Shown one piece after another: positions 13,094-25,552 of a DNA stretch of 64,000 bases. The notes under the pieces were generated by a model. The model was not told the origin of the DNA. It searched no databases and saw nothing but the letters and a program-made list of their open reading frames with translations. The DNA lies in the NCBI RefSeq assembly GCF_019703515.2, contig NC_059372.1:19441931-19505930 (forward strand), given 5' to 3'. Each line of letters opens with the position of its first letter. Position 1 is the stretch's first letter. Source of the DNA: Myxocyprinus asiaticus. Lineage: Eukaryota; Chordata; Actinopteri; Cypriniformes; Catostomidae. A program made the position numbers and the translations under genes.

Positions 13094-14080
13094 TGCTCAC
13101 GGAAGTATGTACATTACAGGTTCCAAAGTAAGTTATAAATTTAAAATAACAACCCTTTAAATTAACTTTAAATTAACCCTTTAATATTTTTTTGTTGCAT
13201 ATTAACACAATTTTAATGATTCCTACAAAGTCCCATGGCACGTGCTGTGCGATCCTTGTCATTGTCCAAACCATGGGAAACAGCCAAATGGAGGTTGTGA
13301 CCAAAGCAATTGAGCCATGGCCAGCCGAGGTTTTATATTGCAGCCACAGTGTTAGCACCATTGACTGTAGTTGTACAGGCCATTTTGCACTCAACCAATG
13401 CCCACCAGTCTGCTAAAGGAGACTGAAGGGCTTCTGTATGTATGTCAGCAGTATGATTCTGTGGTATGTATCTGGTTTCTAAACACTTTGACTGCAGAGT
13501 CCAGTCAGCAGTTATGTAATGTATGGTCAAGCTCATTTATGGGGTCATATTTGAGCTTAACCACATATCTGTAGTGGAAGAGTAAAATGAGATGTCTTTT
13601 ATCTCCTTCAGAATGTTATCTTTCACTTTGTTGTACAAGGTTGGAATGGCAGTTTGGGAGATGTACGTTTTCTTTGGCAATTCGTACTGCCTGTCAATAG
13701 TTTGCAGCAAATTTTTAAATGCTGGTTTTCGACCGTGTTGAATGGCTGCATCTCTTTTGCTATATAGCGAGTTACGATATCTGTAAGCATGCTCCATTTC
13801 TTGCTGTCACGTTAATATTTGCACTGTCAGGCAAAGGCACCCATAATAGCCAACTGTCGGGAAGGCTTCTCTCCATCTCCAACTGCAGTTTTTGTTCCAG
13901 CTTGGTAAACTGAATGGGATGGTTATGTTTTAGATGAGCTTTTAGGTTAGTTGTATTGCCACTTTTCACTGCCACTGTTTTTATACAAAGTGGAATACCA
14001 GCTCGTTCACATTAATGGGCTCTCCTCTCTCATTTGGCTTAAAGCCAAAATGTTCCCACAGTGGAGCTGTGGAATGCGGC
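12101..14080 (-). pseudogene. hAT transposase (ZBED-like) pseudogene
   Basis: Reading from 14080 downwards, the order is: BED zinc-finger remnants with WEHFGFKPNE (about 14030) and NTTNLKAHLKHNH (about 13940; the HxxxH half of the finger, with the CxxC half lost); an N-terminal helical region (13797-13537) ending TDMW, the first catalytic Asp region; a continuation SLTIHYITADW (13536 onward); and the C-terminal dimerisation block (12301-12101) with TTTSERMFSTAG and LNMLVFLAQN, a hAT hallmark. Several frameshifts and stops separate the pieces, and the (TG)67 and (AT)n tracts also break the region. It would have acted as a DDE transposase; it is now non-functional. Confidence 0.85.
13011..13093. 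repeat. Compound (AT)n(AC)n microsatellite
   Basis: About 32 uninterrupted AT units pass into about 9 AC units, inside the decayed hAT transposase region. Confidence 0.97.
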
Positions 14081-14195
14081 TTTGAAACCAAGTCCATTTG
14101 GACTTATTCTTCCAAACTTTCTGGCTGGAAGTATGTCATCGGGAAAAACACCTATTAGCCTCGAGTAACACTTTATCTTCACCTGCCACTGTCCG

Positions 14196-14331
<136 letters not shown>

Positions 14332-17300
14332 AGGAACTGCCTGAGCCCCGCCTCTGACACAGAGAGCAGACAATAGGACAGAAGCAGTGCGACTGGTTAA
14401 ATGTTGGTGACATTCATTCTTATGTAAACAAACATGCATGTAAACACAATAGGCAATATGGAGGTCAGCAAAAATGATTGAGGTCATGTCCATATATCGT
14501 GCGATAAGTCGATAATGTAATTATTGTGACAGCCCTACTCAATGCAAGAGAGAGAAATTATGTATCTCTCAATGATGTGATTACTGAAAATATTGTAATC
14601 CGTTGCATGTTAAGTGATAGTTTAAAAAACCAACAACCAAATAAAATGGCTTTTGTTATTAACAATTTTTAATCACATAGACATAACAGAAAATGCAAAA
14701 TCAAACCACATGAAATCATAACTCCCCCCCACCCCCCCCCCCGACCCGACACAAACAATCACTCCAGTGGTCAAAAGCCAACTGACATAGACACACAAAT
14801 AGACAATAAAACAGCTGAAAATACTTAGAGACATAAAAAAAAAACAAAAAAAAAACCCTAGTCCCTCTCCGCTGCAACCTCCCCGAGAGCCCTCCAAAAA
14901 GGCCGGATAGCCACCCCACTTCCTGAAGTATATATCCAGGTTGCCCAGCCTATATACCAACTCCTCAAATGGCGCCACCCTGCCCAACTCGACACACCAC
15001 TCACAAAATGAGGGTGCACCAGAGGACCTCCACCCCCTGAGGATTACCCGCCTGCCAATCATCATGCCTATCAGGACCCAGCTCTCCATATATTTATCAC
15101 CCACATTCAGGACTGCCCCATCACCCAAAACGCACAGTCTGGGTAAAAATGAAAACCAAGTGTCCACCACGTCACACACGAAGCTCTGAACCCTCAACCA
15201 AAACTCTTGGATCTTAACACATCCTCAAAAAACATGGGTCGTGTCCCCGTCTTCTAATTGGCATCGCCAGCAGGTGGGTGTGTCTTTAAGACCAAGCCTA
15301 TACAATCTAGAGGGGTCCAATAGAATCAATGCAAAATCTTAAATTGCATAAGGCGCACCCTTGCATCTCTAGATGCAGACTTGACATTGTTTTAGAATCC
15401 TAGCCCACACTCCCTCCTCCAATACCAACTTTAAATCTTTCTCCCATAATCTCTTGAGAGAAGTTGAAACTCCATCCCCCAGACTCTGAATTAGCAGGGA
15501 GTAATACACTGATGCCTCATGACATTTTCCAAAAGCAGTAATCACCACTTCCAGAGTATCTGCCGCTTTAGGGAGGTGTATGCTACTCCCAAAAATAGTA
15601 CAGAGCAGGTGGCGCAGCTGTAAATACCTAAAGAACTGAGATCTGGGAATCCTAAAATGTTGAACCATGTTTTCAAAAGATCTCAGCACTCCACTCTCGT
15701 ATAGGTCACCGAGCATCTTAACCTCCTTCACAATCCACTCTGACCAGCAGAAAGGGGACTTATTAATACGTAATTTTGGGTTACGCCATATGCTTGAGGC
15801 AACATTTAAATAAATGCCTGAATTAAACACTCTGGACAGTTCTGTTCATAGCGCATGCAAATGCGAGATAACGGGGTGTGACTTAACTTCTCCGGTTAGT
15901 TTAATAGATAGGCTTTGCAATGGCAAAATAGGGGCAAGAACTTTCTGTTCGATACAAAACCAGGGAGGGGCTCTCTCAGGTGAAAGTGACCAGTGAGCCA
16001 AATGTCTGAGACCGAATGCATAATAATAAAACAAAATCTTGGTTAGGCCTAACCCATCTTTGTCAATCGGCCTATGTAACTTATTGAAATGTAATCTGGG
16101 ATATTTACCATTCTAAATGAAGGACTTCGTTGTACTATCAAATAGCTTGAAATAAGAGAGGGGGACATCTATAGGGAGTGACTGTAGCAGGTAGTTGAAT
16201 TTTGGAATACAATTCATTTTAATAACATTAACCTTCCCAATCATGGATAAATGGAATGAAGCCCATCTGCCCACATCTCTCGAAAACCTTTTTATTAAGG
16301 GGTCGAAATTAAATAAATCTCACACATTTGCTGGGAATAAAATGCCCAAATACTTAATGCTCTGTTTGGGCCACTGGAAGGCACCCGGCTGAAAAGCCGT
16401 TACTGGGCAGTACGCTGTCAGAGCCAAATCTTCGGATTTAGACCAATTGACTCTGTATCCTGAGAATTTAGAAAAGGAATTAATAATTCTATGGAGGCAA
16501 GGCATAGATCTAGTGGGGTCGGTGACAAATAATAAAATACCATCTGCATAAAGCAAATGCTTATGCGCCATACTTCCCACCACCACTCCTGGAAAATCAT
16601 CTTCCTTTCTTATCGCGGCTGATAATGGTTCTAGGGCAAGACAGAACAGTAATGGGGAAAGAAGGCAACCCTGCTGGGTGCCCCTATCCAGAGTAAAATA
16701 ATCTGAAATTAATCCATTCATTTGTACCGCCGCTACCGGGTGTCTATAAATTAACTTAATCCATCTAATAAAAGTATTTTCGTACCCGTGTATTTCCAAA
16801 ACCTTAAAAGGTAATCCCATTCTACCATATCGAATGCCTTTTCAGCGTCAAATGAGATGGCAGCGACTGGAGTCTGATCATTCGCCACTGACCACATAAT
16901 ATTGATGAAACGCCTAATGTTGTCAGAAGAGCTTCGGCCTCGAATAAACCCCACCTGATCTATATGTACTTAATGGTTGGCCAAAATTGTTGACAATATT
17001 TATACATCTAGCTGGATCAGTGAAATTGGACGGTAACTCATGCACTCACTTGGATCTTTGTCCTTTTTAAGAATCCGGGCTTGTGTCGTGATTGGCAGAA
17101 GCTTTCCATTCTTTATTGATTCCGTATAAACTTCTAACAAAAGTGGAGCCAGTTCTGTAGCATAAGATCTAAAAAATTATGCGGCAAAGCCATCTGGCCC
17201 CGGAGCCTTGCCTGTAGGTAAGGCCTTATTTACCTCGTCAAGCTCCTCCAAGATTATCTCAGAATCAAGAGAATTTTTTGCTCAGTCGTCAGTCATCATC

Positions 17301-17787
17301 TAATGGTTCCACGAAGTTTCTAATATCTTCATCAGAAGACGAAGACATGGAACTATAAAGGTCAAGATAGAATTCTTTAAAAGCATTATTAATATCAATG
17401 GCCGAGGTAAAAATTTCACCACCAGCAGATTTCACTGAAGGAATGGTAGAAAAAGACTCTCTGCTTTATATATCTAGCCAAAAGCTTCCCTGCTTTGTCT
17501 CCCGACTCAAAATATGACTGTCTAAATAACCAAAACTCTACCTTCCGCAACAAAATAGTATTATATCTGTATTTCAATCGGGTCAATTCTCTGAGGCCAT
17601 CAGATGACATCCGGCGCTTCAGCTCTGTCTCTGTAGCTCTGAGTTTTGAGGTGTGGCAACACCTCAAAACTCACCAGGGCATGATCTGAGACTAAAATGT
17701 TTCCAATTGAGCAATCAACAACAGATGAAATGAGGGACTTAAATATAATAAAAAAATCTATTCTAGAATAAATCTTATAGACTGATC

Positions 17788-19808
17788 AGGGCTCAACCCT
17801 AAGAATTTTTTCTACTGGCCCGGTTGTGCCAGTGCTTCAGATTTTTACTGGCCCTGCCAAAATTTTCACTGGCCCCAACACAAAAATGACAAATAGCTGT
17901 TTTTACCATCATGGCTTTAAAAAATATGTCCGACGGATAAATATATATTTTTTTACATATCTTATGTTTTTAATACAATGTCCCCCAGGGGCCTGGGTAG
18001 CTCAGCGAGTAAAGACGCTGACTACCACACCTGGAGTCGCGAGTTCGAATCCAGGGCATGCTGAGTGACTCCAGCCAGGTCTCCTAAGCAACCAACTTGG
18101 CCCGGTTGTTAGGAAGGGGAGAGTCACATTGGGTAACCTCCTTGTGGTCGCTATAATGTGTGGTTCTCGCTCTCGGTGGGGCGTGTGGTGAGTTGTGCGT
18201 GGTTGCCGTGGAGAATAGCGTGGGCCTCCACACGCGCTATGTCTCCGCAGTAACGCGCTCAACAAGTGATAAGATGCGCGGATTGATGGTCTCAGATGCG
18301 GAGGCAACTGAGATTCTGCCACCTAGATTGAGGCACCACCACAAGGACTGGTCATTCCAAATTGGAATTTTGTCCCCCAAAATTTAATCACATTTATAAT
18401 TTGCAAGATATGATTTATGCCTTACGTAATCCCATATATGCGCTTTACAGATATAAATTCGTAAATACATCATATTAACCTCAGCCGTCCTGCAATTTAC
18501 ACATGTTTTTAAGCCAAAAGTTCTGTGGAGGAGATGATGGGTTTTCGGTCACCCGTTTAGTCATGCTGACATGCAACTTTTGCCCATGTGTAGTGTTTTT
18601 ACAAGAAGGATCAAAGATTATTCACTGAGTTAAAGATTTGATTATTGGCTAAGAGAACATACTTGCTACTAAATCGGTTGTGATGTGTAATATACAGTAG
18701 GTAGATATTAGGCCTAATCTGTGAATTAACAATGTGTATATAACATGAAATCAGACAACCCAAACAAGACCAACACTGACTGATATTCAAAGAACAAAAA
18801 CAAAAATACCTGTATGGTCCAGAAATTAGACATGTAACAGGTGTTTTATGAGGATGATATGAAGTAGACTGTTTCAAATATTCATCTTCACCTTGCAGCT
18901 GAACAGCTCTGATAATAATAGCCTAATAGCCATAGTGATCTTGATTCTTTTCATATCAAATGGCATTATCATGTCGAATTAATGTTAATGTTTTGAAACA
19001 TTACCTAATAAAATGTATACTTAAATTTTGGATATCGAGCAGCTCGTGATTTCCAGACACGTGTATAACTGGGGTTTAACAAAGTTTATTACGTCTCATT
19101 TGGCGCTTCATCTCTAAAAGCGAATTAATGAGAGAAAATGTTTGTTTTTTTATAGTGGGAATAAAACTAGCACTCTGTCCCTTTATGAGAGCACATGCAT
19201 GTTAAACAGTCTATGCTGCACAGAGAGAGATGATGATGAGACATACGCATGGAGAGACATGGATTTTCAGTCCTTTAGAAAGAAACTTTTGATTTCTTTT
19301 GTTCCAATGTGTGGATTACTAATTTTGACCAACATGTAAAAACAAAAAATGTGGGGATTTCACGCACTGTGAACACAGAATGTTTGGGGATACTTAAAAT
19401 GTTGCACAAGACGTTAAATCCCACTACGAAATTCATTAAATGGGTTTTTTTCCTGCTATTTTCTACACATTGGTAATAGCTGCTGCTAAGACACTTGGAA
19501 AAGAGCGAGGACGTGCTAGGAGAGTGCGCTCGGTGTCTGCATGATCTTGTGCATGCACACGACAGTGCCTTGGCGCGTCCAGTATATTATGCATTTGCGC
19601 GTCTTTGTGAGAAATACACTCGCGCTCGCTCCTCAGTTAGAAGACTTTGTTCGCTCCGTGTAATTTTTGTACTCTCGCTTGTTGTTTGCTTGCACTAATG
19701 TTATAAATGCAGCACTGGCCCGATCGGGGAAGTGACAGTTCTAGCAACTGGCACGAATCTTACTCACACTGGCCCCGGGCCATCGGGCAGTCCTTATTGT
19801 CGAGCCCC
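17788..19808. mobile_element. hAT-like element inserted in the L1, about 2.0 kb
   Basis: The flanking 8-mers GACTGATC (17780-17787) and GACTGATG (19809-19816) match at 7 of 8, and removing the insert rejoins the L1 endonuclease frame region. The termini AGGGCTCAAC and inverted GGGGCTCGAC pair imperfectly, followed by 'actggcccgg'-type subterminal repeats at both ends. No transposase was seen. It holds a nested SINE (17988-18370). Fragments of the same end occur at about 57868-57935 and 59474-59575. Confidence 0.8.
17988..18370 (+). mobile_element. tRNA-derived SINE, copy 2, near full length
   Basis: The A box (TAGCTCAGCGAGTAAAG) and B box (GAGTTCGAATCC) head is the same family as 7027-7350. 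The body runs on to 'ccaaattggaatttt'. TGTCCCCCA just before the head (17979-17987) and just after the tail (18371-18379) is a plausible 9-bp target-site duplication. It is nested in the hAT-like element inside the L1, making it the youngest of the three. Confidence 0.88.
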
Positions 19809-21114
19809 GACTGATGAAAATAATTTATATTCCCTACCAGATGGGTTCAAAAATATCTGTAAGACCCAGATTTTTGCACATCCTGTGAAGCGTCACTGTT
19901 GCTCTAAGGGGCTTGCACACTTTTGCTTCAATATGATCAAGGACTGAGTCCATCAAAAGATTGAAGTCTCCCAATATTATATCATGAGAGGTGCCAGCGA
20001 CTTGCAACATCCCTTCAAGATCTATAAAAAAGCCCTGATCATCAGCATTAGAAGCATAAATATTAGCCAAAATCAACCTTTGCCCCTGAATTTCTGCTAA
20101 AACAATAATGACTCTCCTAATTTATCTTTAATCTGTTTAAGACATTTGAATTATAGATGTTTATTTATCAGTGTAATGACTCCCCTGCTCTTACTTGAGC
20201 CAGCACTAAAGAAAACATGCCCACCCCATATCTCCCTAAATTTTTCAGCTTCCTGCGGGGAAAGATGTGTTTCTTGAAGAAATACTATATCATATTTCTT
20301 ACGTTTAAGAAAAGAAATAACCTTCCTTCTTTTTATGGGGTGCCCCAACCCATTCACATTCCACGTGGAGATAGTCAATCCACTCATATTAACATTTGAA
20401 ATTTTGACATATTAGAGAAATTAGATTGTCAAAAATAAAATTATAAAGACCACATTGCACATTAGTGCAACAATCAAACCCTGAACTTTACCCAGAACAG
20501 AAAAAACAGAAAAAAGAAAAACGTGCTCATTAACCCCGTGCATGACAGCGACAACCGGCGTCCATCCCTCTAAACTAAAACAGTCCATGTACGCCTACGA
20601 GAGCCCCCGTGACAACTTTGCTGTTGAATTGCTCAAGTCCGGTGCTTCTATACAAAAATTTCTAATACAGAATTACACAACAGAAGATAATATATAAAAG
20701 AAACTCCAGCCCATAAGCAGAATAAACACACACATTTTTTTTTTATAGATTCATCCACTTAATTGTCTCGAAGGTGTGTTCCTCCACAAAACAAGCTCCA
20801 GCCTCTAGCAGAACCAACACACACAAAACAAAAAAAAACAAAACCCCGGCAGTTCAGTTCTTCGGGCAGTCAAACTCACTCCAGTGTCCTGCAAGAATAT
20901 TGCACAAAACCAACTCCAGCCGACAGGAGGCGTAAGCACCCAAAATGAGCAGATTCATCCACAAGCTGTCTCGAAGAAATGATACTACACAAACAAACTC
21001 CAGCCACTAAGCAGAACCAGAACAAAAGGAAACGAAAAAGGTGCCCAGCTTCCTCGGACAGTTGAGTGTATGTTCAGTGAGATGGGTCCACTAACATGAA
21101 AATCACCAAAGGGC

Positions 21115-21934
21115 TTACGCCAATGTTTTTATGTAGGTCAATGCTTGTTGTGGGCATGTTAATATGTTACGGCCGTCCTTAGTATCTATTCTCTGTTTGG
21201 CTGGAAACATCAGTGCAAGCGCAATCTTCTGTTGATGTAAGAGTTTAATGCATTCCCTGAATCGATCACGTTTCTCTCTTGTCGAAATCGTAAAGTCTGG
21301 GAACAAGAAAATGCTGTGGTTCTTCCAAGAAAGCCTTCCTTTACTACTCACCTTGTGTAACATGAGATCTTTATTAGATGATCTCAGAAATTTGGCCAGA
21401 ATTGATCGGGGCCTGTCTCCCTCCATGGATCTCCGAGCCAGGACCCTGTGAGCTCACTCGATTTCCAGCTTATGGCCTGTTATGTCAAGCTGACTCGGGA
21501 AGAGCTCCTCTAGGAAATTCATCATATCTCTGCCTTTCTCACGCTCAGGAATTCCAACAATTCGGACGTTATTTCGTCGATTACGATTCTCCAAATCCTC
21601 CAGTTTTTCCAAAACGCATTGCAAGTCTGTCTTGTTCGCTAGCGGATTAGCATCTAATTCCCTCTCCGATGACTCCAGATAATCGATCCGACATTCTTGT
21701 AACCAACTCAGAGAATTTCGTCTCCATGAATGTAATCGATCGACATATTACAGCAAGATCCTCCAAGTCTGCTACAATTTTCGTCAGCATTGCCGACACA
21801 TTCATCAATTCACGCCGGATTTCTTTCAGTTCACCATCCGAATTGAGTCTGAATTGCCACTGAGGGGAATCAGCTTGAGCACATAAGTGTCTTTTAATAT
21901 CTCCAGAGCCTGAGGATTTTGAATTTTTTGACAT
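21115..21934 (-). pseudogene. L1 ORF1 protein pseudogene
   Basis: The start MSKNSKSSGSGDIKRHL lies at 21934. It continues into a heptad-like helical segment (ELKEIRRELMNVSAMLTKI, then VADLEDL), which would be the trimerising coiled coil. After a frameshift the C-terminal RNA-binding part reads RPRSILAKFLRSSNKDLM (21426 down) to ALTYIKTLA, as in L1 ORF1 (RNA-recognition plus C-terminal domain). In L1 elements this protein coats the RNA as a chaperone. Two separate frames mean it is broken. Confidence 0.8.
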
Positions 21935-22082
21935 TGTCTTCCTAGAAAGGTTAAGAATCAGGGTGTATCGAATCTCACCGGTTTATGACACAAATATTAT
22001 TAAAACTAGCAAAGTGTGCAGAACTCGCCGTTCACACGTCTGCTCCTCGCATGGCGTCACATGACCTAATAAAATGGCTTTT

Positions 22083-22745
22083 ATATCTCCATAAAATAGT
22101 TTAACCATGAATATAACTCATTCTCAATAAACAAGATCAGGCCAGATATTGTCTCTGAAAAGATAAAATATTTCATGACCTGCTGTTTTCCCATATTTGA
22201 ATTTTAAACTGAAATATTCAGATTGTGTTGAATTAAAGAAAAAGTAGATCTTGCATAAATAAAGTGGGCACACCTGGAGTAGCAAATCTCTGTCAGCTGA
22301 AATTATATAAATGTTTTATTTTATAAATCTGCTTTGGGTGTCAGTTGGCTTTAGATATTATTTGCACTATTATTTTGTTTTATTCAATCATAGATTGCAT
22401 TAAAATTTAGGCAAATAAATTTTTTTTAGCCAAATGTTTTTTTTTTTTTTTTTATATCACAAGCCTATATCATAAGTCTGATCACTTAAGCACCACAAAT
22501 GAACATTTATTTTACACAATATTAACTCAAAAGTTCAGCTCTAATCCTCTCTCGCAGTTCTTCCTTCTCTCCCTTGTTTCCTTACTCTCCCTGTTCTCTG
22601 TGTCATTGTGCTGGAATCGGGCATGTTGAGTCAGATTGTGGGCATTTGATTGTTGGTGGAGGGTGTCGCCACTGTTAAGCATTCTAACAGACACTCTATG
22701 CGTTCTTATTTTAAATGCAAATATGCTGACCTCATGAGCCATAGA
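22083..22745. other. Intronic sequence, nothing recognised
   Basis: AT-rich, with a T run near 22438-22453. No exon or terminal repeats seen. Confidence 0.4.
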
Positions 22746-23199
22746 GGGACTTCACCCAAGTTCACCCAAAAGGAAAATTCTCTCATCATTTGCTCACCCC
22801 AATGCCATCTAATTTGTGAATGACTTTCTTCTGAAGAACATAAGCTAAGATTTTGAGATGAATATCTCAGCTCTGTAGGTCCATACATTGCAAGTGAATG
22901 GTGAACAGAACTCCAAAAGCTTCAAAAAGGAGAAAGTCAGCATAAAAAAAATCTATCAGACTCCAGTGTTTTAATCAATGTTTCTGAAGTGATCCAGTTG
23001 GTTTTGGATGAGAACAGACCAAAATGTAACTCCTTTTTCAGTTTACATTTTGACAGCGGTCTCCTTGGCGATCATAATTTCAAGCTCAAAATCGCATGTG
23101 ACCATATTGCATTTGAGGTGTGAAACCAAATTTTTCCTGAATGCATCCTGGACAGCAGCAGAGCACCACGCCTCAATTGTCAATCCACCTCTGCGCTAA
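22746..23199. mobile_element. 'Ttcaccca' fish MITE, partial copy
   Basis: It contains TTCACCCAAAAGGAAAATTC, then 'atgccatctaatttgtgaatg', 'gaatatctcagctctgtagg' and 'ccagttggttttgg', in the same order as 58815-59441. The right TTAA-flanked arm is missing. Confidence 0.75.
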
Positions 23200-24021
23200 A
23201 ACAAGAGTTTAAACTTTTCCGGTTGTGTGAGGCTTTAAAAGGAAATAACTGTCCGATTGTAAAATTTGAAAAAGAAATACATATACAAGCATAAGAACTA
23301 CACTGATCTTCTTCACTGTGTCTGATATGAACATGCAGAGAAACAGATGACAAGCACCCACATATGAAGCTTAGATTACTAAAACAATTATGGAAAATTC
23401 TGCTCAAAGTTGCGTTTGTGCTTAATCAAATTTCAGCTCCATCTGGGAGAAACAGTGCACCATTTTTTTTTTTTGCACTTTCTTTGTCTTTTTTGTGGTT
23501 TATTATGGGGCTGGGCGGTATATTGACTTTTAAAGATATATCGATATATTTTTAAGTGAGATAATTGATGAGACAATATGGTTTATATCGATATAGTTTG
23601 ATGTTGTATTGCATAACTAGTTTTTTCTGTAAAGCCTTGCCAGTGTTTTCATCTCTCCTCTCACACACTCTCCACGCAACCCCGCACCCACTGTCCCTCT
23701 GCGTGCAAACCCGGCCCCACTTGCTCACAAGTTCTCCTGCAACATGGAGGGAGATACAGTGCCGGTCCACACTTCTGAAGAAAACTCACCCTGTGTCTCA
23801 GTCAACTCCCTAGCTCCCTATGTCGTGAATCAGTATATCGTGAACACGAATTCGGGCACCGGCAATGGTACTGATCCACTGAACATTGGGACATTTATGA
23901 CCCAATCACCCGCGACACGTTAACAAGCTTGTGCATTGTAGCACAGCTGTTATTAATCAGCACCATTGCTGTATAAATGACACTATCTTTCATTTTCATT
24001 GAAGATATTCAAACGTACAGT

Positions 24022-24460
24022 GTTATAGACCTTTTTCACACTCCGGGTTTTGGAACGCGTAAGTAAACGTTTGCAGGGTAAACTTCGACAGCGGTGAATA
24101 TGAGTGAATTGGAGATCACAGCAAATATTATTTTCACTTACCCATTTGCTGGAAGACCAAAAGAAAAAATCCACTATTACGTTTCAATGACTTTCCAGAA
24201 GAGGAAAAAAATAGAGAGCGGTGGATTAAGACAGTAAAATGGGAGAAGATGCCAAATTTACTGTCACTCTCTCAGCAGCTGTAAAAACGGCTGTGGTAAT
24301 TCATTTTTTACAACTAATTCCAGGGTAATATAACACAAAGCATAATGTTATAAATTTACACTCAATATTTTAAAAATGTATAATATAATGGGTTTTTTTA
24401 GATTTACGCTGATAAGGTGGAAACGCGTCATTACAGTCTGTGAAAAAGTTCTGTTATAAC
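24022..24460 (+). mobile_element. Nested 439-bp TIR element carrying a THAP-like remnant
   Basis: GTTATAGACCTTTTTCACA at the left and the inverted right end (GTTATAACAGAACTTTTTCA) are similar with small gaps, and both ends carry ACGCGT a little inside. A plus-strand frame near 24165-24285 reads RFNDFPEEEKNRERWIKTVK, which fits the FPxx...RxxW core of a THAP zinc finger, the DNA-binding domain of P-element- and Kolobok-type transposases. The CxxC part is not clear and no duplication is visible. Confidence 0.45.
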
Positions 24461-24671
24461 AGATAAATGGCATAAAGAAATAAAAGAGTGTATTTTAAAA
24501 TATCTTTTAACAGCTTAAATATTTAAAAGATTGTTTCACTTTCATGGTAATTATGAATGAAAGACATTACAAATAACATCTCTTTTTAAGAGAAAATAAT
24601 GCTTGGACTTCATAGTTTTACACTTGTGCTCGTCATCGAATGACTTGAGAGACTTCAGAAGACACGAGGAC

Positions 24672-25552
24672 TAGGGATGGGCGATACCACTTATTTTCTT
24701 TTCGATCCGATACGAATAATTTCAAGTCCATTATCGTCGATACGATACCAATACTGACACTTCTATTAAATTGATTTTTTGGTATTTTTAAATTGATCTT
24801 GGGGTAAAATGGGTAATTTAAAATATAATTTTTGTCATAATTCAAGTCATTTTCTTTTTAATTTGTGAGCCTAAACAGAAAATTATTAGACTTCTGTTTT
24901 GTTTACCCTTACAAAAATTAACCATGCTTTCACTACAGTAACTATAGTTTAACCATGATATTTAGTTAAACCATAGTTACCGCACAATTAACCATGGTTA
25001 CTACTACAATATTACTTTCAGGCCCCCCCCCCCCAAAAAAAACAAACAAAAAAAACATGGTTACTACAATATTACTTTAGTAAAACCATTGTTAACAATT
25101 TTTTTTAAATGACTTATTAACAACAATTACACAGTTCTAAGAAATAAGAAATGTCTCCTTTAGATATGTTATTTTATCGTGAATGTACTCCAGTTTCTCT
25201 GATTTTCTATCATTACCTCGACAAGGCACTGATCCCTCTTGTTTGAATGAGCCTTGTGATGGCGCGAGCATTTGTCAGCTTGTGTCTTTCAGCATGCATG
25301 TTAAGATGAGCGGAAGAAGAAATATTTCCCATCCTGCACAACTATTTGCTAATATAGCCTAATCCTTTTTATTTCACTTTGAAGATTGTGATTATTGTTC
25401 ATATTCATGATAACCAAATAATAATATCCCTAGTTTAAATGTTTTTTTTTTATTTATATTTTTTATTGATATGTTTGTGTGAGGATCGATATTTTTGATG
25501 CATCATCAGTATCGGAAGTATCGATACTTTAGGATCGATCTGCCCATCCCTA
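24672..25552. mobile_element. Nested hAT-like element, 881 bp
   Basis: ACGAGGAC (24664-24671) and AGGAGGAC (25553-25560) flank it, 7 of 8 matching. The termini TAGGGATGGGCGAT and inverted TAGGGATGGGCAGAT pair well, with 'tcgatacgatacc' and 'tatcgatactt' subterminal repeats. It includes a CCATGGTT repeat patch (24920-25090) with a tandemly repeated 'catggttactacaatatta' unit. No coding frame. Confidence 0.88.

Larger units (their letters stand above)
14673..20387 (-). pseudogene. L1 ORF2 (endonuclease-reverse transcriptase) pseudogene
   Basis: In order on the minus strand: apurinic endonuclease (ISTWNVNG, FLQETHLSP and, after a frameshift, ILGDFNLLMD; 20387-19834); a hAT-like insertion; the endonuclease end (IGNILVSDHALVSFEV, about 17680); reverse transcriptase motifs FIRGRSSSDNIRRF, SFDAEKAFDMVEW, GTQQGCLLSPLLF and YADGILLF (16954-16320); and the C-terminal region with a Cys-rich knuckle (KDTPTCWRCQLEDGDTTH, about 15280). 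The catalytic YADD is YADG, removing one metal-binding Asp. At least five frame changes are present. Together these make the copy inactive. Confidence 0.88.
14655..22067 (-). mobile_element. L1-clade LINE with 15-bp target-site duplication, interrupted by a hAT
   Basis: The minus-strand element has ORF1 (21934-21115) and ORF2 (20387-14673). AATAAAATGGCTTTT occurs at both borders (14640-14654 and 22068-22082), a 15-bp duplication typical of target-primed reverse transcription. Total length is 7,413 bp, or about 5.4 kb after removing the 2-kb hAT-like insert (17788-19808) and its duplication. Both ORFs are present, so the copy was close to full length. The 3' border lacks an obvious long A tail. 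It is now inactive through many frameshifts. Confidence 0.9.

Noticed and set aside
14673..15197. 174-codon minus-strand frame as an independent gene
   Set aside because: It is the C-terminal end of the decayed L1 ORF2; the Gly- and Phe-rich tail comes from C- and A-rich patches.
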